Shown in pieces: positions 1 to 13,060 of a stretch of DNA of 64,000 bases. The notes under the pieces were generated by a model. That model was not told the origin of the DNA and searched no databases. It saw nothing but the letters and a program-made list of their open reading frames with translations. Each line of letters opens with the position of its first letter. Positions within the stretch are counted from its first letter, which is position 1. This DNA is from Solanum dulcamara (lineage: Eukaryota > Streptophyta > Magnoliopsida > Solanales > Solanaceae). The position numbers and the translations under genes were made by a program. The stretch spans positions 64,401,523 through 64,465,522 of the forward strand of contig NC_077237.1 in NCBI RefSeq assembly GCF_947179165.1, in the 5' to 3' direction.

Positions 1-358
1 AGGCGTTTCTATTTGAAGGTATTGTGGTGAGTCCTCATTGACCAGGGACTAGTTTCAAGTTGGTTCCTATTTTCTCTTTTAAAAAGACTTTTGTTTACGT
101 CGTAAATTTGAGAGTGAGATAGGGACATGTCTTAGACCCCGCCCATACTCATGTTTAGAGGCATATAGTTGGACATATGTTTGAGTCTATGTTGTCATAA
201 AACATTTACAGATTTCTATTTATGGTTTTAGACTCTCTTATGATGTTTCCGCTTTTATATTTTACCTTATGTATGCTTATGATATGTACAAGAGGCCTGG
301 TTGGAGCCCTTTGGGCTTTCGATCTCCGTGTTATGACTAGGCCTTGGGTCGGGCCATG
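1..358 (+). mobile_element. Gypsy LTR, 3'-terminal fragment (family A)
   Basis: This stretch matches, in reverse complement, the terminal 360 bases of the LTR at 21890-23996 and of the solo LTR at 45454-47436. Shared landmarks are the GTGAGTCCTCATTGA block, the GGGACATGTCTTAG block and the final GGTCGGGCC-ATGA end. The left part lies outside the window, so a solo LTR cannot be told from the end of a full element. RTE LINE sequence follows directly at about 359, which suggests the LTR element inserted into that LINE. Confidence 0.75.
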
Positions 359-1815
359 ATAGGGATGCTCAACTATAGAAGCCATCTATCTTATGACGAG
401 ACTGGTGGAGCAGTATAGGGAGAGGAAGAGGGACTTGCATATGGTATTGATCCATCTAGAAAAGGCTTATGATAAAGTTCCACGAGAGATACGATGAAGA
501 TATTTAGAGGCTAAAGGTGTACCTATAGCGTATATTAGGGTGATCAAGGACATGAATAAGGGTGCCAAAACCAGGGTAAGGACAGTATGAGGGGACTCAG
601 AGTACTTCCTAGTTGTGATGGGGTTGCATCAAGGATCAACCCTTAGTCCATTTTTATTTGCCTTGGTGATGGATGGATTGACGTGAAAAATTCAAGGTGA
701 GGTTCCATGGTGTATGCTTTTTGCATATGACATCATCTTGATCGATGAGACTCGTAGCGGAGTTAACGCTAAGCTGGAGGATTGGAGATATACCTTGTAT
801 TCTAAAGGGTTTAAGCTGAGTAGGACCAAGACAAAGTACTTAGATTGCAAGTTCAGTGAGACACCTTAGGAGGTTGGCGCAGAAGTTAGGTTTGTTGACC
901 AGGCCATCCAAAAGAAAAGTAGTTTGAAGTACTTTGGGTCTATCATGCAAGGCACCGGGGAGATTGACGATAATGTCACACATCATATTGGGACAGGGTA
1001 GATGAAATGGAGGCTCACTTCCGGTGTGCTATATGACAAGAAGGTACCACCACAACTTAAGGTCAAGTTCTACAAAGTGGTGGTTAGATCGGCTATGTTA
1101 TATGGGGCGGAGTGTTGGCTAGTTAAGGTATCTCACATTCAAAAGATGAAAGTAGCCGAGATGAGAATGTTGAGATGGATGTGTGGGCATATCAGGAGCG
1201 ACAGGATTAGAAATGAGGATATTCGAGACAAGGTAGGAGTGGCTTCGGTGGAAAACAAGATGCGGGAAATGCGATTGAGATGGTTTGGGCATGTGAAGAG
1301 GAGAGACACAAATGCCCCAATGCGGAGGTGAGAGAAGTTAGCCATGGATGGTTTCAGAAGAGGTAGGGGTAGGCTGAAGAAATATTTGATAGAGGTGATT
1401 AGACAGGATATGGCACAGTTACAGCTTACCGAGGACATGACCTTAGATAGGAGGGTGTGGAGGACTCATATTAGGATAGAAGTCAAGTACATAGTCTCGT
1501 TGTTGTTCCATATTAGTAGGTGCATTAGCGCACTATAATTTCATGTGCTCTGACTTCTATTATTATCTTTTTATCACTTTCTGTACTTTGCTTACTCTAT
1601 TTTATCTGTGTCGATTTCGTTATTTTCGTTATTCGTTATTTTTTTTCCCATAACGCTCTGAACTTTTTAGCCTTATCTAACCTTTTTTTATGCTTCTTTT
1701 GAGCTGAGGTTCTCTCGGAAACAGCCATCCTACCTTGATAGGAGTAAGGTCTGCATACACTTTATCTTCCCCAAACCCTATATTGTGGGATTTCACTGGG
1801 CTGTTGTTGTTGTAA
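359..1815 (+). mobile_element. RTE-type LINE, 5'-truncated and dead
   Basis: The reading frames give the C-terminal half of an RTE-clade reverse transcriptase: the STIEAIYLM palm entry near 365, [11 protein letters not shown] near 460, then the long C-terminal region ending HIRIE near 1480. The same protein is encoded by the fuller copy at 52130-56133 on the other strand, which shares the 3' UTR. Several in-frame stops are present (for example near 495, 588, 685, 868 and 1329). The catalytic FADD box is altered to F-A-Y-D near 720, so the first metal-binding aspartate is lost. The 3' end reads GGGATTTCACTGGG followed by TTG repeats, the usual RTE tail. The 5' half, including the endonuclease, is absent. 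Confidence 0.88.
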
Positions 1816-1861
1816 TAACAAGAACAACAATAACAATAATAAGAACAATAATAAAAATAAC

Positions 1862-1897
<36 letters not shown>

Positions 1898-1924
1898 TAT
1901 TATTATTATAATTATAATAATAAC

Positions 1925-1965
<41 letters not shown>

Positions 1966-2391
1966 CAATAACAATAACAACAATAATATCAATAACAATA
2001 ACAATAACATTAATAACAATAACAACAATAATAACGACAACAATAATAACAATAGCAATAAAAATAATAACAAGAATAATAACAAGAATAAAAATAACAA
2101 TAACAACAATAACAATAACAACAATAATATCAATAACAATAACAATAACATTAATAACAATAACAACAATAATAACGACAACAATAATAACAATAGCAAT
2201 AAAAATAATAACAATAATAAGAATAACAATAACAAGAACAATAAAAATAAGAATAATAATAATAACAATAATAATAATAATGTATAAGAATAATAATAAA
2301 ATAATAATAATAATAATAACAATAAGAATAAAAATAAAAATAAAAATAATAACAACAACAACAACAACAATAATAATAATAATAATAATAT
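1816..2391 (+). repeat. AAT/AAC microsatellite grown from the LINE tail
   Basis: Nearly 580 bases are made of AAT and AAC triplets with occasional AAG, ATC, GAC and GC interruptions. It begins exactly where the RTE LINE 3' tail (TTG repeats) begins, so it is read as an expanded LINE tail. Long open frames across it encode only isoleucine, threonine or leucine runs and are not genes. Confidence 0.9.
1960..2214 (+). repeat. 141-bp tandem duplication inside the microsatellite
   Basis: Bases 1960-2073 recur exactly at 2101-2214, 114 identical positions at an offset of 141. The match includes rare interruptions such as ATATC, ACGACAAC and AGCAAT. Identity across interruptions shows a block duplication rather than independent slippage. 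Confidence 0.9.
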
Positions 2392-3859
2392 GAAATCCTG
2401 CAATAAAAAGCATCGAATACAAGGAAGGGAGAGAATGGAACACAAGCAAGGAACCAAAAGACGTACCTGGTGGCGCCAGCCAAAGACGTAAACACGGCGA
2501 CACACTACGAAGGGGAACAACTTAGTAACAACCTACTAACAGATGTAAACACAAATATCACATAAAGGCCCATAAGACCGTATCACTAAATTCCTGCACA
2601 AATTTTAGATAAATAAGAACAAGGGCAATGGCTACCTTCAAATAAGATAGCACCCTTTATACCGCCACAAGTTCACAAATAGTAAGACAATACTTCCCGA
2701 GCCCCTGTGTGCCTAAGAAGTTCACTCACAAATAGGTAAACCCACACGGCATCCCATAATACTGATAGGTACAAACAACTATACTGGTGATAGGCAATAC
2801 ATGTATGAATGAGACTCATGCAATAAAACTAGTAGTACCATCAGTGCCAAGTACCTCATACCAAGATATATACACATACTTCCAGTCCCAGCTAAGAAGT
2901 AGGATCCATGCACCTCTTTGGGATCGCCATAGGGGGCTCAGGAATGCCCTATATACCTGTTTGGTCTGATCCAAGTCTTATATCAATATAGATATCAATC
3001 TATATGTCCGACCATCAAAGTCTTCTCAGTCGCAGTGACCGGAGATAAAAAGTCACATCAATATAGAAAGAGTCAAAACTTTCTATGACCAACTAGTACC
3101 ATAAAAATGAGTGCATCCTTGATGCCTCGAATCAATATAATAAAATGAGCACATCCTTGATGCCTACAGTCCACTAAAAAGAGTAGTTATAAAGGTAGTA
3201 CGACCTCCCCCCCTTCAAAAATAAGTATAAAATAGTTTGGGTTACATTCCAGCTTTCTCAAATTAATACCAAGAACTGATGCATACACCGGGGTCAACAA
3301 CATCCGTGAAAATACAATGATCAAATGCAATGTATTCCATCACCAGCACCCACACAACATGTACAATCACATATAATAAAAAATCCACAAGCACCTTACC
3401 CTCTAGAGCATGAAAATTGGGTTAAAAATGCGACTGACCTCTAATCAAGGTCTAAAGCTCAACTATACTCCTCTAACTCAATCACAAAGCTCAAATGGGA
3501 AGTGAACCCTAACTGGATAACAAGAAGGAGGAAATGAGAAAATTGGTGCTAAGCTAGTCAATCAATACATCCAGAACCAACTGGTAATACATCCATGAGA
3601 TTTCAAACAAATTAAGCCCCACCAAACGACAAAAGAAAGCATAGGGGATTCTTAATCTAAATCTAGAAATAAGATCCAATAGTAATTCACAAGCCTAACT
3701 GGGTGGAAATCTCTATACCAAGGCTTCAAAATATGTGCTACAATAGGGACATTAAGTCTAGGAGACTCCCGCCAACAACAACTACATTCTAAGTCACAAA
3801 TATGCCAATTACACACAATATAATCTCTCTCAATGGCTATCATCTTCCACTACTCAATA
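2392..3859. repeat. Unclassified repetitive sequence, probably LTR debris
   Basis: No coding sequence can be supported here. A short direct repeat of about 24 bases recurs at 3104-3127 and 3142-3165 (AAAATGAG..ATCCTTGATGCCT, period 38). Such short internal repeats are also seen in the LTR at 25521-28808. The boundary with the L1 element to the right is not visible and was set where the GC-richer CCGCCG leader starts; it may be off by some hundreds of bases. Confidence 0.4.
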
Positions 3860-4110
3860 ACGGCTAATCAACTTCCAACAGTAACATTGTGAAGGCTGCC
3901 GGAATGGTTTCACCGCCGCCGGTAGAGCTCCCCATGCCACCGGACCACAATATGAACACATCTCAATAAACATTATCCTCCAATTAAACTAAGAATACTT
4001 CAAGTCTTCAAAAAAATACTGAATGGAAAAACACCGCCGCCATCACGGTAGCACTATCTGAGGAGAAAATCGCCTGGGCACATACAATCATCTTTCTTGA
4101 GAAATATGGA

Positions 4111-7100
4111 TTGATTCAAAGGGAATCAAATATTGAAGATGCTTCTACAATGCATAAGCTACATACTCACAAAATTTCAAAGGATTCCACAATGCCAATC
4201 GCGAGTTCTCAACAAGCTATTCAAGAAAAAATTTCGACTGAGCAGCCAAAAAGTCGATCTCAAAATCGAACATCTTCGGCCGAGATTCGAGCGGCATCGA
4301 CCATTGGGGTTTGTTCCCCATATCGTAGTGCCTCTACCACAAATATTTCAGATAAAATGGACGGTGGAATCATTGTGGAGGAGGTCGACGGCGCCGGAGC
4401 TATGTTCACCCAAACTGAACGAAACCAATGCCCAATTGTTCCTTATAATAAGGAGTATCTTACAGGAATCAAGCGCCATCTAGAATCAACACCAACAGTT
4501 TCAAATATAGCTTGGATCACTAACAACAATGGAGTCATCAGAGTTTCGATGATCCAATTGAGGAAAGACCAATGCCAAAAGGTTCATAACAGTATGGAGA
4601 ATCTTCCTAGCAATATGGTAGGTATCGAATTATCACTAAATAGTTCTAATTTGAAAAGTTATCAAGATAACTGTCAAGCCATCGAAGCTTAGGGACAAGA
4701 ACACTGTGTTGATGCAGATATTCCAGTGAATTTTCCACTGGCTAAGGACATAACTAAGAAACATGGAATTGTGTCTCAACGTCAAAGAACTCAAAATAAA
4801 GTTACAGATGATGGACACAATAATGATCATATTGACAAGGAGCTGAGTGTAGGACACAATGATCACAATGCTCAGAAAATCAGTAACTCTGCACAAGGAT
4901 CATAAGGTAAGTGTCCTAACTTGACTAATCATAATATTCATGATCAAATTGTTTATTCTAATATTCAAGCTCAATTGCAATCTAATGCAATTGAGCAAAC
5001 CACTGCCTTAACTTCTATTGTGCAGACAATTGATCTGAAGTTTAGTCCCATATGTGATGATCAGTTTGGTATAAGTAATAATGTTAATTCAGCTAAGAAT
5101 AACAAAAATGAGCAGCATACTTTTGTCCATTCTAATGCTACTGATAAAACTAAGGAAAAAGATAAAAGCCAACAAGATGCTGCAGTAAACCAACAAGCTG
5201 GACACAAACCTTATATTCCTAATTCTAATCCTTTGAAAGTTTCTAACAACTTTGAAGTTTTCAAACCCAACAATCATAAAAGAGACCAAATTATCCATCC
5301 ACAAAATAGGAATAATCCTGGTCCTAATCTAGGACCCAAAAAATCAACCAAATAAAAGTTCCTAATCCAAACACTCTCAATCCACCAAATCTTGTTGTGA
5401 CACACACTCTTGTGACCAAACTTAGAGCCCAAGAAGCTGTGCAAAATGTTCCTATAGATATATGTCCTCCTATAATGACTATAAAACAAGGATACCCTAC
5501 AGTTTTGTTTAATGAGGAAGACTTCATGGTTAATCTAGCAATTTGATGTAAATACACCCTTATTGGGAAGTTTACACATACTATGCCTAAAATGGATGTA
5601 ATTAGAAAGGAGTTCATTCTCCAAACAGAACTTAAAGGAGGGGTGAAGCTGACTCATTTCAATTCTAGACATTTATACATTGATCTAGATAATGAGTTTG
5701 ATCATTCAACAGTGTGGTCAAAAGGAAAAATGTTCATCAAAGGCCAACTTATGAGACTTCAACTTTGGACTCCCACTTTTAAACCAGAAGAGGAAACTCC
5801 TTTGGTCCCAATATGGGCAATCCTGCCAGAACTACCTTGGCATTGTTATTATATGAAAGTAGTCACACCTCTATTGGCTCCAATTGGGAAAGTGTTGTTT
5901 TTGGATTTGGCCACCTATAAGAAAACTAGGGGTAGTGTAGCTAAGGTAAAGGTTCAAGTTGATCTTACCAAGCAAAGACCCTAACATGTCTTGATAGGTT
6001 TTGAAAAAGATGTGAATGGCAAAGGTAGATGGTAGCCAATTCAATATGACGGGGTGTCTAATTATTGTCAGCACTGTAAACATCAAGGGAACACCCTGAA
6101 TGTCTGCACAATGAATAAAAGAGAGGAAGAAAATAGGAAAAAGAAGGCTCAAGAAAAAGCTGCAGCAACTATAGATAAATCGAGCACTGGTAAGACTAAT
6201 GAACACCACTTCCAAGAGAAAAACAAATCCAAAGAGCAACAGGCTAATAATACTAATGAAAAGGAAGAAAGTAATCAAGAAAAAGAGAAGTGGCAAACTC
6301 AAAAGAGGAAAACAAAGAAGAATGGACAATCCCACCAACACGAAATAGTCCAATAGAGTAAGCAAAGCAGGATGTATCAAGGAGAAAGTTTAAAACCATC
6401 TCAACCACTCATCAGTGACAATCAGCATCCCAGGAGCATGCAGCCAACAGGTACTTTCTATAATACTCATAATTATAATGTCAAAATATGTAATATAGTC
6501 TCTGGAGTCCAGAGTCAACCCCCTCTCCATAGAATAGTGGATCCCAGTCCCTATAAGTCCATCCAACAAGTTTCTCAAAGGAATGGAATAAGCAAACCTG
6601 TAACTAATCAAAATATTGCAGCCAGGTTTGAATCAAATAATAATGAGGATACTATGGAGTGTAACAATGATAGAGGAAAAATCCCAGGTATTGACTCAAT
6701 TCTCCCACACCCCTATGGCTCTCCCAATAGCTTTAATGTTTTAAATAATATTGTTGTTGTGGCTGATGAAGTTTATGGAGGTGAGGAAGGGGGACCACAT
6801 GACACACCCACTAATTTGCAGCAAGGGGATACCAAGGGGAGGGAAAATCCATTGGTTGAACATAGTGAAGACCCTAGAGCCCCTGCAATTATTATTTCAG
6901 ATGTCACAAGGACACATATGCAGGTCCAACAAGCTGAGGTTCAACAGATCTCTGACAGGTTCTAGGTATATGAAACTGATAAGGGAAATACCGAGTCTCC
7001 AAAGAGTTGTGACTAGAAGCAGGGTACAGAAACTCAGTTCATGAACAATAAAAGTACTATATCCTTAAGTAAGAAGAAGAGGGATGCATTAAAGAAAAAC

Positions 7101-7310
7101 CAAAGCAAAGTAGGGAAAATGTACTGTGAAACTTATCAGCAAAGAGTAAATTATGTGTTGGTTGAAGAGCAGGCAGGTCTTCATCTGCCCCCTTTGCAGG
7201 TTCAGACTACATCTATTGAGATGTGTGTGCCCATAAAGAGAGCCATATCAAAAGAGTGGGAGAATGAATATAGAGTTACTCACTCTGAAGAAGAAGAGGA
7301 CTCTGACTAA
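4111..7310 (+). pseudogene. L1 ORF1 (nucleic-acid-binding, DUF4283 and zinc knuckle), broken
   Basis: ORF1 proteins bind the LINE RNA. The frame is open at 4111-4692 and, after stops near 4690 and 4903, at 4921-5355. A DUF4283-like block lies at 5583-5984, recognisable by LWTPTFKPEEETPLVPIW and LPELPWHCY. It is followed near 6055-6105 by a knuckle reading YCQHCKHQGNTLNVC, in which the usual histidine of the C-C-H-C pattern is asparagine. A lysine- and glutamate-rich stretch follows, then a long poorly conserved C-terminal part ending in an acidic tail near 7310. At least five stops or frame changes separate these blocks. I infer a single ancestral ORF because the blocks appear in the expected order on one strand directly before ORF2. 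Confidence 0.75.
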
Positions 7311-7548
7311 AGGGACCAAACTACTGATGAAGATGAGGAAACTAGTGCATATCCTGAGAGGACATTTGATCCTACCACAGAAACTATACTTTAGGATAAG
7401 ATACTGCAAATGTCTGAGAAGCAGGGTCTATCACCCAGGGGTCAGTAGGTAAGAGGGAAAAAAAGAAGAAAAAGACTTCCACTAGTTAAGATAATACTAT
7501 TTATAAGAGTAGCATCAATAAAAGGTCAAAATCCATGAAACTTTCATG

Positions 7549-10500
7549 ATGAATACAATATGATGGAATGCAAGGAGTATTGATACTCAAGGTGCCTTGG
7601 ATAGACTTCAAAAACTCAAGGAATATCACAAATTATTTATGTTGACAATTCTTGAACCATTTGCTAATTAATCACAACTAAACCTATACAGAATTTAGTT
7701 GAGAATGGACAGTGCCATTCATAATTCCAATAATAAGATTTGGTTGTTTTGGAATCAGGATGTAGACTGCTCCATTATAGACCAAGATGAATAGCAGGTT
7801 ACTTGTGAAATCAAACATGTGGCTAATCATAATTCTCATATAATTACATTTGTTTATGCCAAGTGTAAGGATTGCATGAGAAGAAGTCTTTGGGATAAAA
7901 TGTTGCAGTATGCTGGAACAGACAAGCCAAGGTGCATTATTAGAGACTTTAATGTTATCACAAATGTGGAAGAAAAACTAGGAGGACAACCATACAATAT
8001 GAACAAATGTTTTGAGTTCATAAGCATAATTAAAGTATTTAGTCTCATAGATTTGGGCTTCCATAGGCAGAACTATACATGGTGCAACAATAGGGACATG
8101 GAGGCTAGAATATGGAAGAGGTTTGATAGGGCCATGGTGAATGATATGTGGTTAGAGAAAATGCCTATGACTACTGTGACTCATCTTGTTTCTACAGGTT
8201 CAGACCACTGTCCCCTTTTACTTGAATGCAAGGAAACCCACAGTAATCCTATCAAATACTTCAAGTTCCTTAACTGTTGGGTAGAGAATAAGACTTTCTA
8301 GGGCACTGTTAGATCCTGTTAGGAAAGACCAGTAGAGGGTAATCCAATAAGAATATTCCATTTCAAACTTAAGAGGGTGGCTAACACTCTTAGTAGCTGG
8401 TCAAGGCAATAATATGGAGACATACATGAAGCTGTCAGAGAGTTTGAAGAGAAGGTAAAGCAAGAAGAAGATGCTCTTATCCATGACAAGCTGAATCAAG
8501 TGAATGCACAGTATATAAAATACTTGAAGACTGAATAATCTATCCTTAAACAAAAAACTCAGCTTTAGTGGTTTAAGGAGGTAGATGCCAATTCCAAGTA
8601 CTTTCATACTATCATTAGAGGAAGGAGAAGAAGATTACTCATTCATGAAATTACTGATGAGCAGGATAATACTATTCAAGGCGATCAGAATATTGGTACT
8701 GCTGCTTGTGACTACTTTGAGAAGATCTTTACTAGTAAGGAAGATGTTATCAATTAAGATATCCTCAGGTGTATCCCCAAATCAATAAAAGATCAGAAAA
8801 ACCAATTCCTTAATGCTATGCCTACTAAAGTGGAGCTGAAAAAAAGTTGTATTTTCTCTCAGTGATGTATCTGCTGCAGGCCCAAATGGTTTTAATGGCA
8901 ATTTCTTCCATACTTGCTGGGATATCATCAGTGAAGATCTGTTAAGTTTGGTGAAATACGTTTTCTGTAGGCATTCTATCCCCAAGTTCATCTAACATGC
9001 TTGTTTGGTCCCAAAAGTAGACCATCCTAATAAGTTATCAGAGTTTAGACCTATATCTCTAAGTAACTTCACCAATAAAGTTATTTCAAAAGTTCTATGT
9101 CTCAGACTAGCTCCTATTCTGCCTCAACTAATTTCTAAAAATCAATTAGGTTTTGTTAAGGGAAGAAGTATATATGAAAACATTAAGTTGGTTAGGAAAT
9201 TACTCATAGTATTAAAAAACCAAAGCTGGGAGATAATGTTGTGATCAAATTAGACATGTCCAAAGCTTATGAAAGGGTGTCTTGGTCATTTACATGTCTA
9301 GTTATGAGAAGGTTTGGATTTGGAGAATATTTATTGACATGGTTTGGAGGCTTATGGCTAATTAACTCAGATTCTTGCAGCTTTTGGTGGGATGATTGGC
9401 TAGGGATTGGCCCCTTAGCTTATCACAATGATCATCTACCTAGGCTCAATAATACCATTATATTTAAGTTCCTAAATAATGGAGAATGGAATGAAGAGCA
9501 AGTGAGGCAACATACACCATAGCACCTGATACAGAAGATCCTTAATTTTCTTATCAAGTATTAACCTGACCATCTAGATACAGCTTGCTGGAGGTTGACC
9601 TCAGAGGGAAAATTCACTTGTACTTCATCTTGGAACCAGATCATGCAAAAGAGGAATTAAACCATGAATGATAATAATATATGGCACAAGAATATCCCTT
9701 TCAAGATATCTTTTCTTATTTGGAGAACACTCAGAAGCAAGTTTCCCATAAATGAAAGTATTGAACATTTTGGTCATGCACCTGTTCAGTGTTCTTGTTG
9801 TTACAAGCCAGGATGGGATAATATAGATCACATATTTACCTTTGGACATATGGCTAGACATATATGGAAGTATTTTTCTGATTGTTGGGGTATACAACAC
9901 AACAGCAGTCCTCTGAGGGGCAATTTGATAAAATAGTGGCTGGCTAAACCAAATAATGAAGTCCATAAACTCTTATTGCAAGCTACTCCTATATTTATTT
10001 TTTGGAACCTCTGGGAGAATATATGTACTAGGAAATATAGAGGCAAAAAGTCAAGCAGTACAAGAGTGAAGTTTTCATTCATCAAAAAACTATATCTGTG
10101 ATCTTCACAACATTCCCCTATCTTAGCTGGCCAAATGACTAGAAGGAGCTAATATCTATGGTGGAAAGATGCAGCAATGAACTGAAAATCACACAAGTTA
10201 GTTGGCATAGACCTGCCTATAATTTGGTTAAGTTTAACACTGATGGAAGTGCTTTGGATAATCTTGGAAGAATTAGAGCTGGGGGCATCCTAAGAGATCA
10301 CAAAGGAAAACTCCTATATGCTTTTACTACACCACTTGGAGTTGGTTGTAACAACCAAGCTAAGGTGCAGGCTGCATTAATGGGCATTACTTGGTGCATT
10401 CAACATGGCTACAGCAGGGTCCTATTGGAGGTTGATTCTGAATTACTTGTGCAATGGCTAAAATAAGAAATCACACCACCTTGGACCATTAGGAACTATA

Positions 10501-10730
10501 TCACAGACTTGCAGGAGCTGATCATAATGCTAGATGTTTTTCAATGTAAGCACATTTATAGGAAAGCTAACTTTGTTACAGATACACTTTCCAAACATGG
10601 TCACAGTGTAGGTAGCATGGTTCAATTCTACAGTCCTCACCAGCTTCCTAAGGAAACAAGAGGATACTACATCTTGGACAAAATAGGGATGGCAAACTTT
10701 AGGAGGACAAAATTGAAGAGGATCAAATAA
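7549..10730 (+). pseudogene. L1 ORF2 (endonuclease-RT-RNase H), broken and internally deleted
   Basis: ORF2 supplies target-primed reverse transcription. The start is taken at ATG 7549, just before the WNARSIDTQGAL motif typical of this family. An endonuclease block (7819-8301) shows RDFNVI where GDFN is usual, and GSDHCPLLLE. RT motifs follow at 9005-9330: EFRPISLSNF, NQLGFVKGRSI and KLDMSKAYERVSW. Near 9365 the sequence jumps to SCSFWWDDWLG, so the FADD active site and thumb are missing. A zf-RVT block is at 9664-9936 and an RNase H block at 10158-10730. The latter has NTDGSA, EVDSELL and NFVTDTLSKHG, but NNQAKVQAA has lysine where the catalytic glutamate is expected. Many stops make it inactive. 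Confidence 0.82.
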
Positions 10731-11820
10731 CCTCCTTGATTTGTATACCATTAATTGTAGTACAGAACTCTTTATGTATAAATTCATAGTTTGGAGTTTT
10801 GTAAAGGGGAGAGTCGCCCTTGTTTATTGTCTTCCTAGAACAATCAACTTACCCCTAGAGGTAGGTATTAGAGTAAATAGCTTTTTTTTTCTTTTCTTTT
10901 GTGATTATGCAGGTACCTACAGAGATGGAACATATAAGCCAATAATTGCAGGCAATTTCTAGTTAATTTCTTGGCACAACAGATGCAAAGGGCAACCAGG
11001 GACAACCTGGAGGTTATTCTAGAGATACAAGAATGCTGTAGAGAATCAACACAAAAACCAACAATGGGATCCTTTTCTTTGTTTGGTTATCTGGTACAGA
11101 ACTACAGCAACAACATAGGATACTTGGGATGTAAAACTATAGCAGCTTGGAGTTCGGTGTTGGAGTTGTAGCAACTGAACCTGGATTTTATAGTAGTAGC
11201 AGCAGCAATTGCCATAAAACCAACCACACTCAACAATTTGCAGCCTGCAATACATTTAAAAATGATTCCAAATATTGTAGGTTGTAGTAATTCCAATATT
11301 TATTAAGCTCAAGAAGTTACAGCCTGAATGGATAATTGAAGACGTTAGTCGAGTGACCTTGAAAAAAGGTTGCTGACTTAAGGAATTTTATATATAGACC
11401 TGAAGAACCATGTACTTCCTTGCATGATTCACTCGCATCGCATAGACAAATGCGGTATGAAAAGATTAAGAAGGACAACCATGACATGAATATCCATGGA
11501 AATCGGAAGTTTTGTATACTTGCTTTAATTCAATTTAACTATGTATTGAATGTAGGTTAATTGAATAGGACTAGTGTAGGTTTCTTTCTTGCATTTACAT
11601 GGAAGGGGAGAGTCTCCCTCATTTACGTCTTTTCTTAATCGTATTGTATTGAGAGGAGTCCTCTCATAGGTTTATCGCTTTCTATCTAGTATCGGGGATG
11701 AGTTGGCTGACCTTAGTAGTTTAGCCGACTTATGAACCACCTTAAGTTCGGAGGTACGGTTTATTTCCCCCTTCGTGTATTTTTTATTGTTTTAAAAAAA
11801 ACACAAAAAACAAAAAAAAA
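10731..11820 (+). other. L1 3' UTR and A-rich tail
   Basis: No coding sequence is seen. The motif GGGGAGAGTCGCCC near 10806 recurs in diverged form as GGGGAGAGTCTCCC near 11605, each followed by a similar T-rich stretch. The sequence between them may therefore be a duplication or a later insertion. The element ends in an A-rich run with C interruptions at 11794-11820. Confidence 0.6.
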
Positions 11821-13060
11821 CATCAACATCGAACAAGACACATAAAATAGGCTAATCAAGGCCAAACTAAGGCACAATCAATAATCTTACCAACTAGATT
11901 GGAAGTCTTATAAGGGTAACCTAGCCTAAGGGTCATACCGGGACAAAGAACCCAGAATCTAGGAATTGAGCCTAACCCATCACATACAATCCAAACCATA
12001 AGCAAATTATACTATACAATACCTAATAAAGCTCAATCAAAGGAAAAGAGGTTGTAGCCTACCTCGAAGCAGAACATGCGCGCTCCAAGTCCACTTCCTA
12101 GTAACTTTTCACTCTAAGAATGACTCCAAATGCCTCACGTTATCAAAATATTGATCAACACATTAATATAAATATTTTGACACCAAAATTGCATTTTTCG
12201 GATATGGACCCAAAATTGGGTCAAAAAAGGGATGATGGCGGGCCATGGGAATCCAGAAATTGACTTCGTGAGAAATTTCAAATCGCATTATTGATCTTGT
12301 ACCAAAAATGGGGCACAATTGATGCTCAATACAACCTAAATCAGCCCAACAATTAAAAACACCATTAAATCTTAAACTAAGCTAAGGCGACCCCTTTGGG
12401 CAAGAAATTACCTCACTACAATGCTTTTCGAAACTTCTTGATCACTTTCACACATAGCCAAGATCACCACGAACACCCAGGGCTTGAAAATGCCTCAAAA
12501 AAATATCCCACTCTCAATAAATTATATTTTGAATTTTTGAGGAAAAGACTGAAAACATGTCTTAAAATGACCCTCAGGTGTCACAAAAGCGAACCCGAAG
12601 GTCGCTTAAGTGAGACTCACTAAAAGTTGGGCCTCGCTGTTACTGAAGGGACAGGTCGCTTTATCAAAGTCCATGTTCCTTAAGCACCGTCCATCACTTT
12701 AGCAATACCTTAGTCGCTTTAGCAACTAAGGACCACTTTAGCACGGCACCAGACTCAGCCATACCAGATGAGTTTTGGAAGAGGACAAGATTTTATTGGG
12801 GTGCTCGGGATTCTTTCAAAATCCAGTATGCACAAATAGACTATGTTACTCTACCAAATTCGACATTCAGACTTAATGGCATAGTCAAAATTTCCAACCG
12901 GGGTCCTCTCCATAAAATGTTTATCCCACCCCCAAGTAATATTTTTGCCAATTCTATAAGGAGGCTCAAAATTAGACTGAAAGACTTGGGATACGAACAA
13001 AAGGTCGTTCTTGGGCAATGCACAAATTTTAATAGGGAGTGGGCATCCTGAAAACCTTTA
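11821..13060 (-). repeat. LTR-like debris, apparently - strand
   Basis: No gene can be supported. Around 12595-12770 the sequence is dense in GTCGCTTTA, CACTTTAGC and AGTGAGACTCACT, short inverted motifs of the kind seen near the start of the complete LTRs in this window. That suggests the U3 part of another LTR. No terminal TG..CA ends were identified. Confidence 0.4.

Larger units (their letters stand above)
3860..11820 (+). mobile_element. L1-type plant LINE, decayed
   Basis: In order: a leader with CCGCCG motifs, ORF1 with a DUF4283-type domain and zinc knuckle, ORF2 with endonuclease, reverse transcriptase, zf-RVT and RNase H parts, a 3' UTR, and an A-rich tail at 11794-11820. This order is diagnostic for plant L1 elements that carry a C-terminal RNase H. 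Both ORFs are interrupted by many stops, and the RT core is deleted near 9365. The 5' boundary is uncertain. I found no convincing target-site duplication: CTAATCAAGG occurs at 3441 and 11852 but does not abut the tail. Confidence 0.85.

Noticed and set aside
1785..2520. Long open frames of about 200 residues on both strands
   Set aside because: They translate the AAT/AAC microsatellite into isoleucine, leucine or tyrosine runs; no domain or start context supports a gene.
3441..11861. CTAATCAAGG at 3441 and 11852 as the L1 target-site duplication
   Set aside because: The right copy does not directly follow the A-rich tail, and 10 bases could match by chance.
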